From NCBI RefSeq assembly GCF_028372415.1, contig NC_092878.1, positions 70,015,830 to 70,079,829 of the forward strand: a stretch of DNA of 64,000 bases, written 5' to 3'. Source of the stretch: Notamacropus eugenii. Its lineage: Eukaryota > Chordata > Mammalia > Diprotodontia > Macropodidae. Made by a program: the position numbers and the translations under genes. Positions 45,540-54,865 of the stretch are shown one piece after another; the first letter of the stretch is position 1; each line of letters begins with the position of its first letter. The notes under the pieces were generated by a model. It worked only from the letters and a program-made list of their open reading frames with translations, had not been told where the DNA came from and did not search any database.

Positions 45540-45880
45540 TCAATAATTATAATCAACAAACATTTATTAAGAACCTGCAGGCCACTGTACTGAAATTTTG
45601 CTATAAAATAATGTGGAATACTATTTGAATAAAAACATTCTTCCCATGACAACATTCTCTCCCCTGCTCTTACCCCCAAACTGTTCCCCCACAACTGTAT
45701 TTAAAATATTCTTAGACATATTTATGATTACATAATTAGGAACAATCATTTAATCAACCAACAACTGTTCCATGTTAAAAAATATGTTGTGCTATGTCAG
45801 GGGATAAAAAGACAAAAATGAGGAGTAATTGGTCTCAGAGGGCTTATAGTTCAACAGTGAAAGTATAACGATATGTTTAT
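45540..45880 (+). mobile_element. Ancient interspersed repeat pieces, family uncertain
   Basis: 45550-45590 ('caacaaacatttattaagaa') and 45755-45865 ('gttgtgctatgtcaggggat', 'ggtctcagagggcttatag') fit the same pattern as 17570-17690. Confidence 0.35.
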
Positions 45881-45959
45881 ACAAATATGTTGAGCCTCTA
45901 GACTTAAATTTCTTTACCCACATTCATTAGCAAGTTAATTTCCCATAGGAACGTCATAT

Positions 45960-46540
45960 GTTCTGCTCTGGTCTGGAGGTACCATTGAGGTGGTACTGGG
46001 GTATATGGGGTGTTCAGAGTGGACTAGTCTGTCTGGTGTGAGGTCTTGCCACACCCTTTTGGGGGTTGCTTATTCACCTTTAGTGTCCACCTGTCCTCCA
46101 ACTCTCATTTGTGGCTCCAAGAAGCTGTAACAAACACAGCAGCTAATCAGTGGTAAAACCATCTTAGAATGTGATCTTAACCAGGTTGAGGGTAACCTGG
46201 CCTCAAACCCATCAGAGAGGCATGAGGATATAACAAGCATGTAGAATGGGCAGATGTGAAAACTTTGGGCAAAGAAGGTGTCCAAAGTGCTCTGCAGAAC
46301 TCTTAGTGATTGGCCAGACATAGAACATGTCATGGTCATTCACTGCAACTTGGGACATCTCCAATTGTCCTGACTTTTGTCTTGTCAATGGACTTCAACG
46401 ACTCAGGAAGAGAGAGTGAGGCTGACAACTTTGTGTAACTCTGCCTCACTTAAATCCAATTTACATACAGGTCAAGACATCACCCCATTATGTCATTGAT
46501 CCTCTTTAAAAGCTAAGGACAAAAAACATGAAACATTGAG
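45960..46540 (+). mobile_element. RTE-type LINE 3' region or long RTE-derived SINE
   Basis: A 580-base block whose last 200 bases are the SINE/RTE tail ('gacatctccaattgtcctga', 'agagagtgaggctgacaact', 'cacttaaatccaatttacat'). Before it lies 'ctaatcagtggtaaaaccat', 'ggttgagggtaacctggcct' and 'gattggccagacatagaaca' in place of a tRNA head. I recall this as a common marsupial RTE-linked sequence but cannot say whether it is LINE 3' UTR or a separate non-autonomous family. Confidence 0.6.
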
Positions 46541-47459
46541 AGGCTGAAGGGGTATGTTCTATAGGCTTGACCTCACATTTCAAAGTATATTTCTTAATAT
46601 CAAGCATCAGTGATTAGTGACTCAGTATCATTAACCCATTGGCATCAATTAGATTTTACAAAGGGATATTTATTAAGAAAAAAATAGCAAGAAGGGAGGC
46701 ATCTCATTTCCACTCCTATTCTGCCACTCCTACAACCCCACTTCTCAGTCTCTGGAAAGGGTGGACTCCAATTTAAATGAGTTGCTACAAAGCAGTAATC
46801 CTCACCGAATTCATGTTATAATGGAGCACAACTGATGGACAAGTTGTTCTCTCTTGACGATGTTCATTACACTGCTATTCTGGATCAAGCATCTCCCTAG
46901 GTGCTTGCTTCACTCCTCACCAGACTCAACTGCCAACAAATTCTTACACTGATGTCTGTCCTGGACCTCTGCCATCCTGTTCTTTTGACTTTTAGAAGCT
47001 GATAAAGTTGCAGTCTAGTTCATTCTAACACCAATACTCCATCTAAGGTTGAAAAGGATAGACGTACAAGGACAGAAGCAACATCAAGGCTATATGCTGA
47101 TAGCCGCATATTATCAAAGGCGGACAGAATAGATCGCTGTAGCTAGGTCTCTCTTCTCATCCCAAAGCTTATGATAGTCATTTCCTTTTCATTCAAAGGC
47201 AGCCAGGAAGGAAAGAGAACAAGGTTGAGTCACTGGGGACTTTTCTATGCAGGTTCAGTTCTGGCTAAAAAGCTTCTCTTTACCATGTGTTAAATGGTCT
47301 TGAAACAACCTCCAGATATTACATGGCTATTGCATCAGGTCAAATTCAGTACACATCTTTATGGAAGCTAGGTTCTCATTGCCAATTTCCTGTTACATGA
47401 AATATAATTATGTACACATGGAGTCATTAGTAACATGGGGTGGAAAGTGCCAGCACCTG
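46541..47459. other. Unassigned, with CpG-containing patch
   Basis: No family recognised. The part at 47040-47160 has several CpGs unlike its neighbours. A 'tatttattaag' near 46669 could be the polyadenylation region of an old reverse-oriented LTR, but no ends were found. Confidence 0.3.
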
Positions 47460-47640
47460 GGAGAACTAGGAAAGATTGCTTATTGAAGGCAATGCAATAG
47501 CTGAGTTTAAAAAAAATTCTAAAAGACAAGATGTGAAGAAGAGAGAATTCCAGGCATAGAGATATTTGATGTGGGGTCATGTGCAAAGAGCAACAAGAAA
47601 GACAATCTCCCTGGAACATAGTATGGAAAGGCAGAGAGAT
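47460..47640 (-). mobile_element. Ancient interspersed repeat, family uncertain
   Basis: 'gagagaattccaggcataga' and 'ggtcatgtgcaaagagcaac' share motifs with 20630-21130. The strand call is tentative. Confidence 0.35.
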
Positions 47641-47654
47641 TTATCTATAACAAT

Positions 47655-47845
47655 ATTATTAATTTAGACATTGAAGAGACTTAGACTTATTATCTTCTAT
47701 AATCCCTACATTTTAGAGATGAGGAAACTGAAACCCAAAGGGGTGAAGTGACATGTTTGGCACCACACAGGTAGTAAGAGGCAGAGCTAGGATTTGAACT
47801 CAGGTCCTTTCACTCCAAATTCTGGATTATCTCCACAATACCATG
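47655..47845 (-). mobile_element. MIR/CORE-type SINE
   Basis: 'ttttagagatgaggaaactg', 'ccacacaggtagtaagaggc' and 'atttgaactcaggtcctttc' in order; well preserved. Confidence 0.7.
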
Positions 47846-48521
47846 ATTTCAGGGAGTAGATGCAAAAATGGGTAAGGACAAGGCATTCCTCTTAAAGCAC
47901 TATTTTGTACTTCTTGAGATATAGAAAAATAACTAGTTAGAAGATGAAGATGGTGATGATAGAGAGATGATAAAGAAGTTTAGATAAATAGAAATACATT
48001 TAATATCTACAAGTCCATCAGTTTTGGAGCTCCAGGCTGACTTCCTCATTTATAACTGAGCAGGTGAGACCTAAGGAGTAAACTAAGGCACATAACATCA
48101 GGGACAGTTCAAATGATTAGGGAAGGTTATTTCTGAACCCAGATCTGATTCAGATCCCAACAGTCTATTTCAACTAGTTGTCAGTGTCTCTTGATGGATT
48201 GATACATTCTGGTCATTTAAATTCGGAAGCTCTATGTGTTTATATTGGAAAAGCAAGGGGATGATGTTAAAAATGATGAATTTGGAAACATTCAGGGGTA
48301 CATTGACCATGGATGTTGTAAATGTTAAGTAATGAAATCATAGATGCTTTTTAATCCAGGTGTAGGTTTGAAGTAAAAGGTTTGCCAAAGGCTAATTTTC
48401 TTCATTGATTCTTTGCAGTGCAGAATGCTCTTTTCCTGTCCTCTTGTGAAGATCTTTCCTTCTTATGGTAAATTTTGAAGAAATACAACCTCCCATAGGC
48501 ACTTGGAAAAGTTGTAAATGC
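47846..48521. other. No recognised feature
   Basis: Nothing identified. Confidence 0.3.
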
Positions 48522-48872
48522 TGCACAATAGTTTGGGAAATAGAACAATTGAAACACAGATGATTTATTTCTCAAGAGATTTATTCACAAATCGACACTG
48601 CTGTTTGTCCAGTGGCGACAAACCTAGGCAGAGTGCTCCTCTTCACCTTCTCCAGGGAGCTTCTTTTATTTAAGCCTTTACAATTGCAGTGCTGGGCATT
48701 TCCTACAGATTAATGATCACCTGGGAGGAGTTGTACTTTGGTCCATTAACTCCAGTCAGTCATTAATTCCCATGAAATGTTCTGCACTTGAGGTTGTTAC
48801 TGCTATTATGAGCTGAAAATGAAAATATGTAGTAGGTGGATTGATGCTCCCAGTCACCTTTCTCCCCATACA
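48522..48872 (-). mobile_element. Probable solo LTR (LTR-C)
   Basis: Read on the minus strand, it starts 'TGTATGGGGAGAAAGG' and ends 'CTATTGTGCA' (351 bases, TG...CA). A TATA-like 'TTAAATAAAAG' lies near 48675 and two AATAAA signals lie near 48584 and 48563 ('GTGAATAAATCTC', 'GAAATAAATC'), giving a U3-R-U5 layout with R of about 90 bases. The flanks contain the same AAATG (48516-48520 and 48874-48878), one base away from the LTR on each side. No viral internal sequence adjoins it. Confidence 0.6.
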
Positions 48873-49309
48873 CAAATGACGCAAATTCAATTTGTATGCA
48901 TAAGGTATTTCAAGAAAAAGAATCCCCCAAATAAAAGCATATTGTTAAAGCCCAATCTTTAGCATCCTGCTTTTCTCATGTCCAAGCAATGATGATCTAA
49001 GGGCTGAAGACTTCCAATTCAATTTAAAGACCTTGGCCTAAGAATTGATAGCCTGGTAGTTATGACTACAGTTACTAATAACATTTAAAATACCTTATGC
49101 AGTTCTGTTTTCACAGGCTGCTACAGTCACAGTTTTCAAGACAATACAGAAGATACTTAAAGTTGTTCAAGTCATAAACACATCATTTAATGTTCAAAAA
49201 CACCTAATTGCAAATGAATCACTAACTTTTCCAGTGTATTGTTATGTGTAATGTCAATATAAGAAACACATTGATATAACTATGGTTTCTTTCTCATTCT
49301 ACTATTTGA
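48873..49309. other. No recognised feature
   Basis: Nothing identified. Confidence 0.3.
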
Positions 49310-49920
49310 GAACAGCTGTAGCACTCCTAATCACTCATGCTCTCTTTCAAGTCTCTCCTAGCTCTAATCAGTCCTCCATATAACTACCAAAGTGAAATTC
49401 CTAAAGCATGGGTCTCACCTTGTCACTTCTGTGTTTAGTAAACTACAGTGAATCCCTGTTATCTTGAAGATTCAATAAATACCAACTCTACAGTTTGGTT
49501 TTTAAAGATTGTCACAATCTGCTTCCAACCTACCTTTCCAAGTTTACTACAGATTACTCCTCTTCATGAGTTTTGTAGTTCAGCCAAACTCCCCTTCTTG
49601 CTGTCCTTTGCAAATGACATTTCATTTCCCATCTCTGTATCTTTGCATAAGCTGTCCTCGCCACTGATCAGAGTGCATTCGCTCCTTAGAGGGATCCTCT
49701 TAGAAACCATTTATCCCTTCAAAGCTGAATCCAAACAATAATTCCTAATACAACTTTTCCTTATTCCCCCAGCTTACAAGTACCATTGACTTCTATTTTT
49801 TAAAATTTTGTATTTTTTTAAAAAAATATTTTGCATAATTTTATGTGTACATGTTCCCTCCCCCTGGAAAAATATAAGCTCTTTGATAGTAGAAACTGGC
49901 ACAGTGACTGGCAGGTGTTA
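49310..49920 (+). mobile_element. L2 LINE, long 3' fragment
   Basis: Follows the L2 3' consensus over about 600 bases: 'gggtctcaccttgtcacttc', 'aaactacagtgaatccctgt', 'cacaatctgcttccaaccta', 'ctttgcataagctgtcctcg', 'ttatcccttcaaagctgaat' and the terminal 'atataagctctttgatagta'. A 97-codon frame at 49448-49741 is a chance frame in it. Confidence 0.75.
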
Positions 49921-49987
49921 GGTTTACTACATAGAAGCAAAATGATTAATCAGTAAATTGCTATGTAAAACAACGGGGAGCAACTGT

Positions 49988-49989
<2 letters not shown>

Positions 49990-50058
<69 letters not shown>

Positions 50059-50098
50059 AGAGGGAGGGAGAGGGAGGGGGAGGGGGGGAGGAGAGAGA
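49990..50098 (+). repeat. (AG)n then (GGGA)n G-rich microsatellite
   Basis: About 28 AG units (49990-50046), followed by GGGAGA/GGGA units and a run of seven G near 50086. The plus strand of the second half has many GGG tracts. Confidence 0.95.
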
Positions 50099-50339
50099 CT
50101 TAAAGAGACCATGACTTGCTCAAACCCATACAAATAGTAAATAGGATAGTGGGGAGTCTAATCCTGGTTCTTTGACTGTGGCTCCTCCTTCACCAGTCTT
50201 CTCAAAACCATAAATAGTAGCATATTTTATTATCTATTAAACAAAATCTAAAGACTTTAGCTAACATACAAAGACCCTCACAGACAAGTATCTTTCTAGC
50301 CTTATGTGAATAAGCCTACTTTCATGTTTACTATAATAA

Positions 50340-50460
50340 TAGTGGATAGAAGGTCTACTTGGACTCAAGAAGACTTTTATTCAAATTTTGCCTGTAATAC
50401 TCATATGTGACCATGGTCAAGATAGTTTTCTCAATGCCCTAGACAATGCTGCAAGATAAA
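50340..50460 (+). mobile_element. MIR/CORE-type SINE 5' part
   Basis: 'gtggatagaaggtctacttg', 'ttattcaaattttgcctgta' and 'gtgaccatggtcaagatagt' form a decayed tRNA-like head. Confidence 0.45.
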
Positions 50461-51941
50461 GATTCCTAACTTTTTATATTCCTAACTTTTTCATATGGCA
50501 AAATCTATGGACCCCTTCTCAGAATAGTGTTTTGTTCATAAATGAGGGAAATGCTAAATTTGTTAGTGAAAGTAAAGCTTCCTATAACATGAGTACCTGT
50601 GTAGGTACGCATGTAAGTATGTATGTATGTATGTTCTTTTTTCATCATTCCAGTTCATGCATCCAAAGAAATCTATCCATGGATTCCTTGGGGATCAGTG
50701 GGCACAAGGTTAAGAACCTTGCTCCAAGATCAGTTGCAGTTGTCAATAAACATCATTGGAGTTTCCATCCAGAGTATTTCCTTTACTGATGAAATCATAA
50801 ATCATGGCTGAAATATAATAGTAATAACAATACTTTGAAAGAGAAATTTGTCATTTCCTATTTATATTTGTCTTGTTAGCCAACATCTGTGAACTATTCC
50901 CTGAGTAGTGCTTATAAGCATAATAATATGTTAATAAGAAATGTATCTTGAAAACCTACTTAGCTTTTTTCCAACCATCAGGACAAGATGGTTAACCTTG
51001 CCATATAAGACTAACTTTGCTATATAATATCTGAAATCTGGTAATGCATCAAGCAACTTAGCTATATAAGAAAATAAATATAATTTTCTTCAGTGTATAA
51101 AAGGAGGAAAACAGAATAACTTAAAAACAAACACCTTCCTGAGAATAGATTTTGTTTATTAAATATAGGTCAGTAGAATCCCTGTAGCTATAGCTAAACA
51201 TAACAAGTTAGCACTGGTCATGAATGGGATAGGAACAATCTCACTCATAACCAGGAAATCACCATAATGATACTCTTAGAGGGGCCCAGGAAAAATCTTA
51301 GCCTGTTCCAAAGTATGACCCCATTGGCATCTTGAATGGCCTGGAAATCCTACAGAAATGTTTTGGACCTTAGACTTTTGTAAGACACCTTTGTAAAAAC
51401 AAAAATAGGTTGCCTTTCAAGGCAACACATTAACTTATCATCAGTCACTCACATAATATTGGGGATTAGTTTATCAGAAAGCATTCCAAGATAACATTAC
51501 CAAAGCAACATTCTGAGTCTATTTGTGGGAGGAGGTTGGAAGGAAAGTTCTGAAGTTTTATTTGGTATGAAGAGATCTGTGAAGGAAGAAGGGGATTTTG
51601 GGCACCAGGGAGGGAGCACTTATAAGAGGGAGAAAGACCTCAAAAGGAAGATTAGAGCAGCTAAGAAAAGAGAAACTGTGCCTATTTCAAAGTTTTGCCC
51701 AGATTTATCATTGCACATAATCATCTCTCTTCACCAATATGGAAACAGGGTAATGCAGAGGCCAATTGCCCCTATTTGTACGGATTCGTGGCCATCAAAC
51801 AATTGAATCCCTTCTTCACAGGGTGGTGGGAGATCTGGGATGAATATAAAATATCCTTGAGGCAATAGAATTCTTTGCACTTGTGGAAATTGTCCTTGTT
51901 TTCCTACGTTTAAAATGATTTTGATATAGTAAACACATAGT
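50461..51941. other. Unassigned; TATA-like motif at about 51096
   Basis: No family recognised. 'gtgtataaaaggaggaaaac' at 51095-51114 has the look of a core promoter or LTR U3/R region, but no matching terminal structure was found. A (GTAT)n patch lies at 50614-50633. Confidence 0.3.
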
Positions 51942-52050
51942 CTTTCTTTCCCCTTCTTTCTTTTTTTTTTCTTTCTTTCTCTTTCCTTCCTTCCTTCCTC
52001 CCTTTTCTTTGTTCCTTGTTTTTGTTTTTTCTGGTCTTTCTTCCTTTCTA
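51942..52050 (+). repeat. Polypyrimidine (CTTT)/(CCTT) microsatellite
   Basis: About 100 bases of C and T with CTTT and CCTT units. Minus-strand frames of 110-118 codons across it are Lys/Arg/Glu-rich repeat artefacts. Confidence 0.9.
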
Positions 52051-52604
52051 TTTTTTCTCCCACTGTTTTTTTTGGACTTTGGAACTAGCTGAAGCACCAT
52101 CACCTGATCCCAGCCCCACCCAGAAAGAGGAGGAGAGGGAATGTGAAGCATGTGGGGAATGAGAGAAAGCACTAGATACAGAATAAACCTATTGGAGTAC
52201 CATGTGATGGCACCTGGTCATCTTCTGGGAGGCATGTGGCCGGTGTGTTAAAGCATGTTATGTGTTTACAGGGGTGCTGGTGAACATACATTAGAGTAGA
52301 AGTATTTCCAAGGGTGCTGGGAATCCGGGGAGGGGGGGTGTTGGAGTGGGGAGCAGTGGGAGCAGGGGGCAGTGGGAGCAGGTGGTTGGCACCTTCTAGA
52401 GAAGAGAGGTAGGAGTGGGGTCTGAGGTGGGATCAGAGGCTCCTTGGTGGTGGCCACTTTTGGGGGCACACAAGGTACAATGTTGGTGCTTGATGGTGCC
52501 TTTGCCAGAGGGTTCCTATGTTGGGGTCTGAGATCAAAAAAACTGCAAAGGGGGGAGGGGTGAAGGGTGTCTGATGACCACTCAGGTAGACAGACACCTT
52601 CGTC
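52051..52604. other. 3' flank of CAPNS2; G-rich short repeats
   Basis: Relatively GC-rich on the plus strand, with a 17-base motif 'gcagtgggagcaggggg' nearly repeated at 52353-52385. On the minus strand this would be the CAPNS2 3' UTR. I find no AATAAA or ATTAAA on that strand close behind the stop codon, so the transcript end cannot be placed. Confidence 0.4.
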
Positions 52605-53309
52605 TCAGGAGTACATGGTCATCTGCAGCCACTCTCTGGTGTTCAGACTGATGTACCCACAGTCATCTTTTTCTAGAGACTTGAAGGCACGGAACATGGC
52701 ATCGAGACGCACCAAACAGCTGATAAAGTTTTCGAAGTCCAAAGTCCCCTCGTGATTGGAATATCGACGAATGATCATTTTGTGCAGGTGACGGTTGAGT
52801 TGGAAACCTGCAGCCACAAAGGCTCCGGCGACCTCCTGGCTGCCCAGGGTGCCTGAGCGGGGCGAGGCGTACTCCTTGTAGATGGCCTGCCATTTCTTTA
52901 AATTGCTCCAAAGATACTTAAACTCCTCAAAGCCGAGCTTGCCGTTGGTCTCGCTGTCCATAACGGCCAGTATGCTCCGACAGGTATGGATTCCCAAACG
53001 GCCAGTCTTCCGATCCTTCCGATCAAAGTACCGAGCTAGGGCAAAATTCAAGATGTCCATGAGTTGCGAGGGGCTCACTTCCATTTTAAGTCCTGTCTGA
53101 TCCTCAAACTGCAGCCTGAACCACCGGATCTCCTCAACCTCCCTGGCACTGGAGTGGGAGAAGTGGGCCCGACTGGGCGGGGGCTGCGGAGTGTAACTGA
53201 TGGGAGCTTCACGGCTGCCACTGCCCCCGCCTCTTCTGTCAGTGGAGACCCCCGCCCTACTTCGGCTGAGGCCGGCCTTGCTGCCCAGAAATGAATTCAT
53301 GAGGAACAT
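52605..53309 (-). CDS. CAPNS2: Calpain small subunit 2, intronless (retrogene)
   Basis: A 234-residue protein of the calpain small-subunit family. These subunits bind the catalytic calpain subunit through a C-terminal penta-EF-hand domain. The start 'MFLMNSFLGS' matches the MFL..SFL start of the family, has a strong context (CCCACC before ATG), and is the first ATG of the frame; the frame runs upstream only with non-ATG codons. Residues 22-57 are a short Gly/Arg/Pro-rich linker, without the long polyglycine of CAPNS1. EF2 is kept ('DSETNGKLGFEEF', 118-130). The dimer-forming C-terminus is strongly conserved ('FISCLVRLDAMFRAFKSL', ending 'LQMTMYS'). EF1, EF3 and EF4 have lost acidic ligands: K75 and Q82 in EF1, A148 and P150 in EF3, NHEG (185-188) in EF4. 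CAPNS1 has many introns, so this copy arose by retroposition. KKWQ and GFQLN favour CAPNS2 over a fresh CAPNS1 retrocopy. Human CAPNS2 is 248 residues. Alternative: a recent open pseudogene. Confidence 0.8.
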   Translation of the reverse strand: MFLMNSFLGSKAGLSRSRAGVSTDRRGGGSGSREAPISYTPQPPPSRAHFSHSSAREVEEIRWFRLQFEDQTGLKMEVSPSQLMDILNFALARYFDRKDRKTGRLGIHTCRSILAVMDSETNGKLGFEEFKYLWSNLKKWQAIYKEYASPRSGTLGSQEVAGAFVAAGFQLNRHLHKMIIRRYSNHEGTLDFENFISCLVRLDAMFRAFKSLEKDDCGYISLNTREWLQMTMYS

Positions 53310-53410
53310 GGTGGGTCTGGTCTCCGGGACCCTGCTCTCAGCCGCAGCCTCACTTTCTCCGGCTTTGGCTTGGCCTCCTGCGCTCCGCGCTCTGCGCAGC
53401 CCAAACCACA
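53040..53410. other. Local GC- and CpG-rich patch over the CAPNS2 start
   Basis: In a strongly AT-rich window, this part of the gene and its 5' flank is GC-rich with repeated CpGs (for example 'ctgcgctccgcgctctgcgc'). It may act as a small promoter island or simply keep the composition of the GC-rich parent gene. Confidence 0.5.
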
Positions 53411-53654
53411 GGTTCAAATGTGGAGACAGAATTCTAGAATGAGATTCTCATGATTCCATTTAAGTAGTCTTTGCTAAATCAGCATCTTTGCCATGCTCCT
53501 GAGCCGTGAGCTTGTGCTCCAAGGTGCAGACACATGGGAATTGAAATAAGAGACAGCAGGGTCAAGGAAAGAGGGAAAAGCAAAACCAAACAAAACGGAG
53601 AAGAGGGTAGTCAACTCAACAAGGTCAAATGCACTAGGAGACATTGAGGTGACG
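53411..53654. other. CAPNS2 5' flank
   Basis: Composition returns to AT-rich. No TATA box at a fitting distance is obvious. Confidence 0.3.
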
Positions 53655-53880
53655 AAGTGGGGAGACTGCTGGTTCTGGAGTCAGAAAGTTCAAAGTTTAA
53701 TTCTGGACTTATTGGCCATGTGACCTTGAGCAAGTCCCTTCAAATCTGCCTCAGTTTTCTCACATATCAAAGGTTGTTTTGAGGATCACATAAGATAGTA
53801 TTGGTAAAGTGTTTCCATGGTGCCTGGCACATAGTAGGTGCTATGGAAATACTAGTCATTATTTATTACTATTACATACT
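53655..53880 (+). mobile_element. MIR SINE, nearly full length
   Basis: 'ctggttctggagtcagaaag', 'gccatgtgaccttgagcaag', 'ctgcctcagttttctcacat', 'ggttgttttgaggatcacat' and 'gtgcctggcacatagtaggt'. The best-preserved MIR in the window. Confidence 0.85.
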
Positions 53881-54249
53881 GCAAACGGTCAAGAAAGCTA
53901 AAGACCGAGGGGGAAAAGCCATTCTATTTGGCAATTAAGAGAACATTATCACGAATTTTATGCTGTCCACAGTAACTAGTATACCTGGCATTGTGCTATC
54001 CTCATAATCAGTACACAGTAACATTTATCGAATAAATTGTTAGCATTATTATCAGTGACAAACATGAAAACCTACTGTAGCTTGTTGCTGGCCTCTGACT
54101 ATACAAAAAGGTGTAAGGTACTCCCTGCCTTTGTGGGACTTATATTCTTGTTAAGAAGTTAGGTCATGATTATAAACTGAGTAAACAACATTAGAGACAA
54201 TTATAAGCTTGATGTCAAATGATTGCTATAGGATTTGAAAGATGATAAT
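53881..54249. other. Unassigned; interspersed-repeat scrap at about 54060-54160
   Basis: 54060-54160 ('ggtactccctgcctttgtgg') fits the 17570-17690 pattern. The rest is unassigned. Confidence 0.3.
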
Positions 54250-54640
54250 GAACAAAGTCAGATCAGTATGTTTCAAAGTTCTTGAGAAAGACCTTGAGGG
54301 TGTCCTTGTATCTCTTCTTCTGGCCCCATGTGAGCTCTCCATAAACTAGTCTTTTGGGCAAGTATACATTTTGCATTTGAACAATGTGGCCAACCCATTG
54401 GAGTTGTGCTCTCTGAAGCATAGTTTGAATGCTTGGCAGTTCAGCTTGAGCAAGGACTTCAGTGTCTGGTACCTTATCCTGCCAGGTGATCCTCAGAATC
54501 TTCCTAACAGTTCAAATGGAAGCGATTCAGTTTCCTGGCATGGTGCTGGTAAACTGTCCATGTTTCACAGGCATACAACAATGAGGTCAGCACAATGGCT
54601 CATCAGTCTAATACCTCTTCTAGGTTGGGAAACAAGCCAC
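54250..54640 (-). mobile_element. RTE-clade LINE, end of the reverse-transcriptase ORF
   Basis: Minus-strand translation gives pieces such as 'YACETWTVYQHHARKLNRFH', a form of the conserved C-terminal motif of RTE reverse transcriptases, followed by sequence like 'PGKLSPNWGQKKR'-type ends with stops. It is a fragment without the endonuclease or catalytic RT motifs. RTE LINEs are the likely mobilisers of the SINEs seen elsewhere in the window. Confidence 0.75.
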
Positions 54641-54656
54641 AAACAATTGAAATGAT

Positions 54657-54865
54657 TAGAGAAGGTGTGGGGAACTTGTGGCCTCAAAGTCACATGTAAC
54701 CCTCTTAGTCCTCAAGTGCCATACTTTGACTGAATCCAAACTTCACTGAACAAATCCCCTTAATAAAAGGATTTGTTCTATAAAACTTTGACTCAATCAA
54801 AAGACCACATTCAAGGACCTAGAAGGCCAAATGTGTCCTCGAGGTAGCAAATTCTCCACTCCTGG
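54657..54865. mobile_element. Foldback MITE, probably hAT-related
   Basis: A 205-base element that is an imperfect palindrome over its whole length. The left end 'gtgtggggaacttgtggcct' pairs with the reversed right end 'agtggagaatttgctacctc', and the centre has the perfect arms GAACAAATCC / GGATTTGTTC around a short loop at about 54758-54778. It has no coding capacity. The terminal motif GTGGGGAAC resembles marsupial hAT (Charlie-type) ends; an exact 8-base target duplication was not found. Confidence 0.7.

Noticed and set aside
49448-49741. 97-codon frame
   Set aside because: Lies entirely within L2 LINE non-coding/3' sequence and runs by chance.
51731-52172. Lys/Arg/Glu-rich minus-strand frames of 110-118 codons
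   Set aside because: Driven by the CTTT/CCTT repeat; the two frames overlap and have no recognisable ends or domains.
52605-53417. Longer 270-codon version of the CAPNS2 frame
   Set aside because: Its first codon is TTG, while the ATG at 53309 has an ideal context and matches the family's MFL start.
52567-53442. Plus-strand frames opposite CAPNS2
   Set aside because: Shadow frames caused by the GC-rich coding sequence on the other strand.
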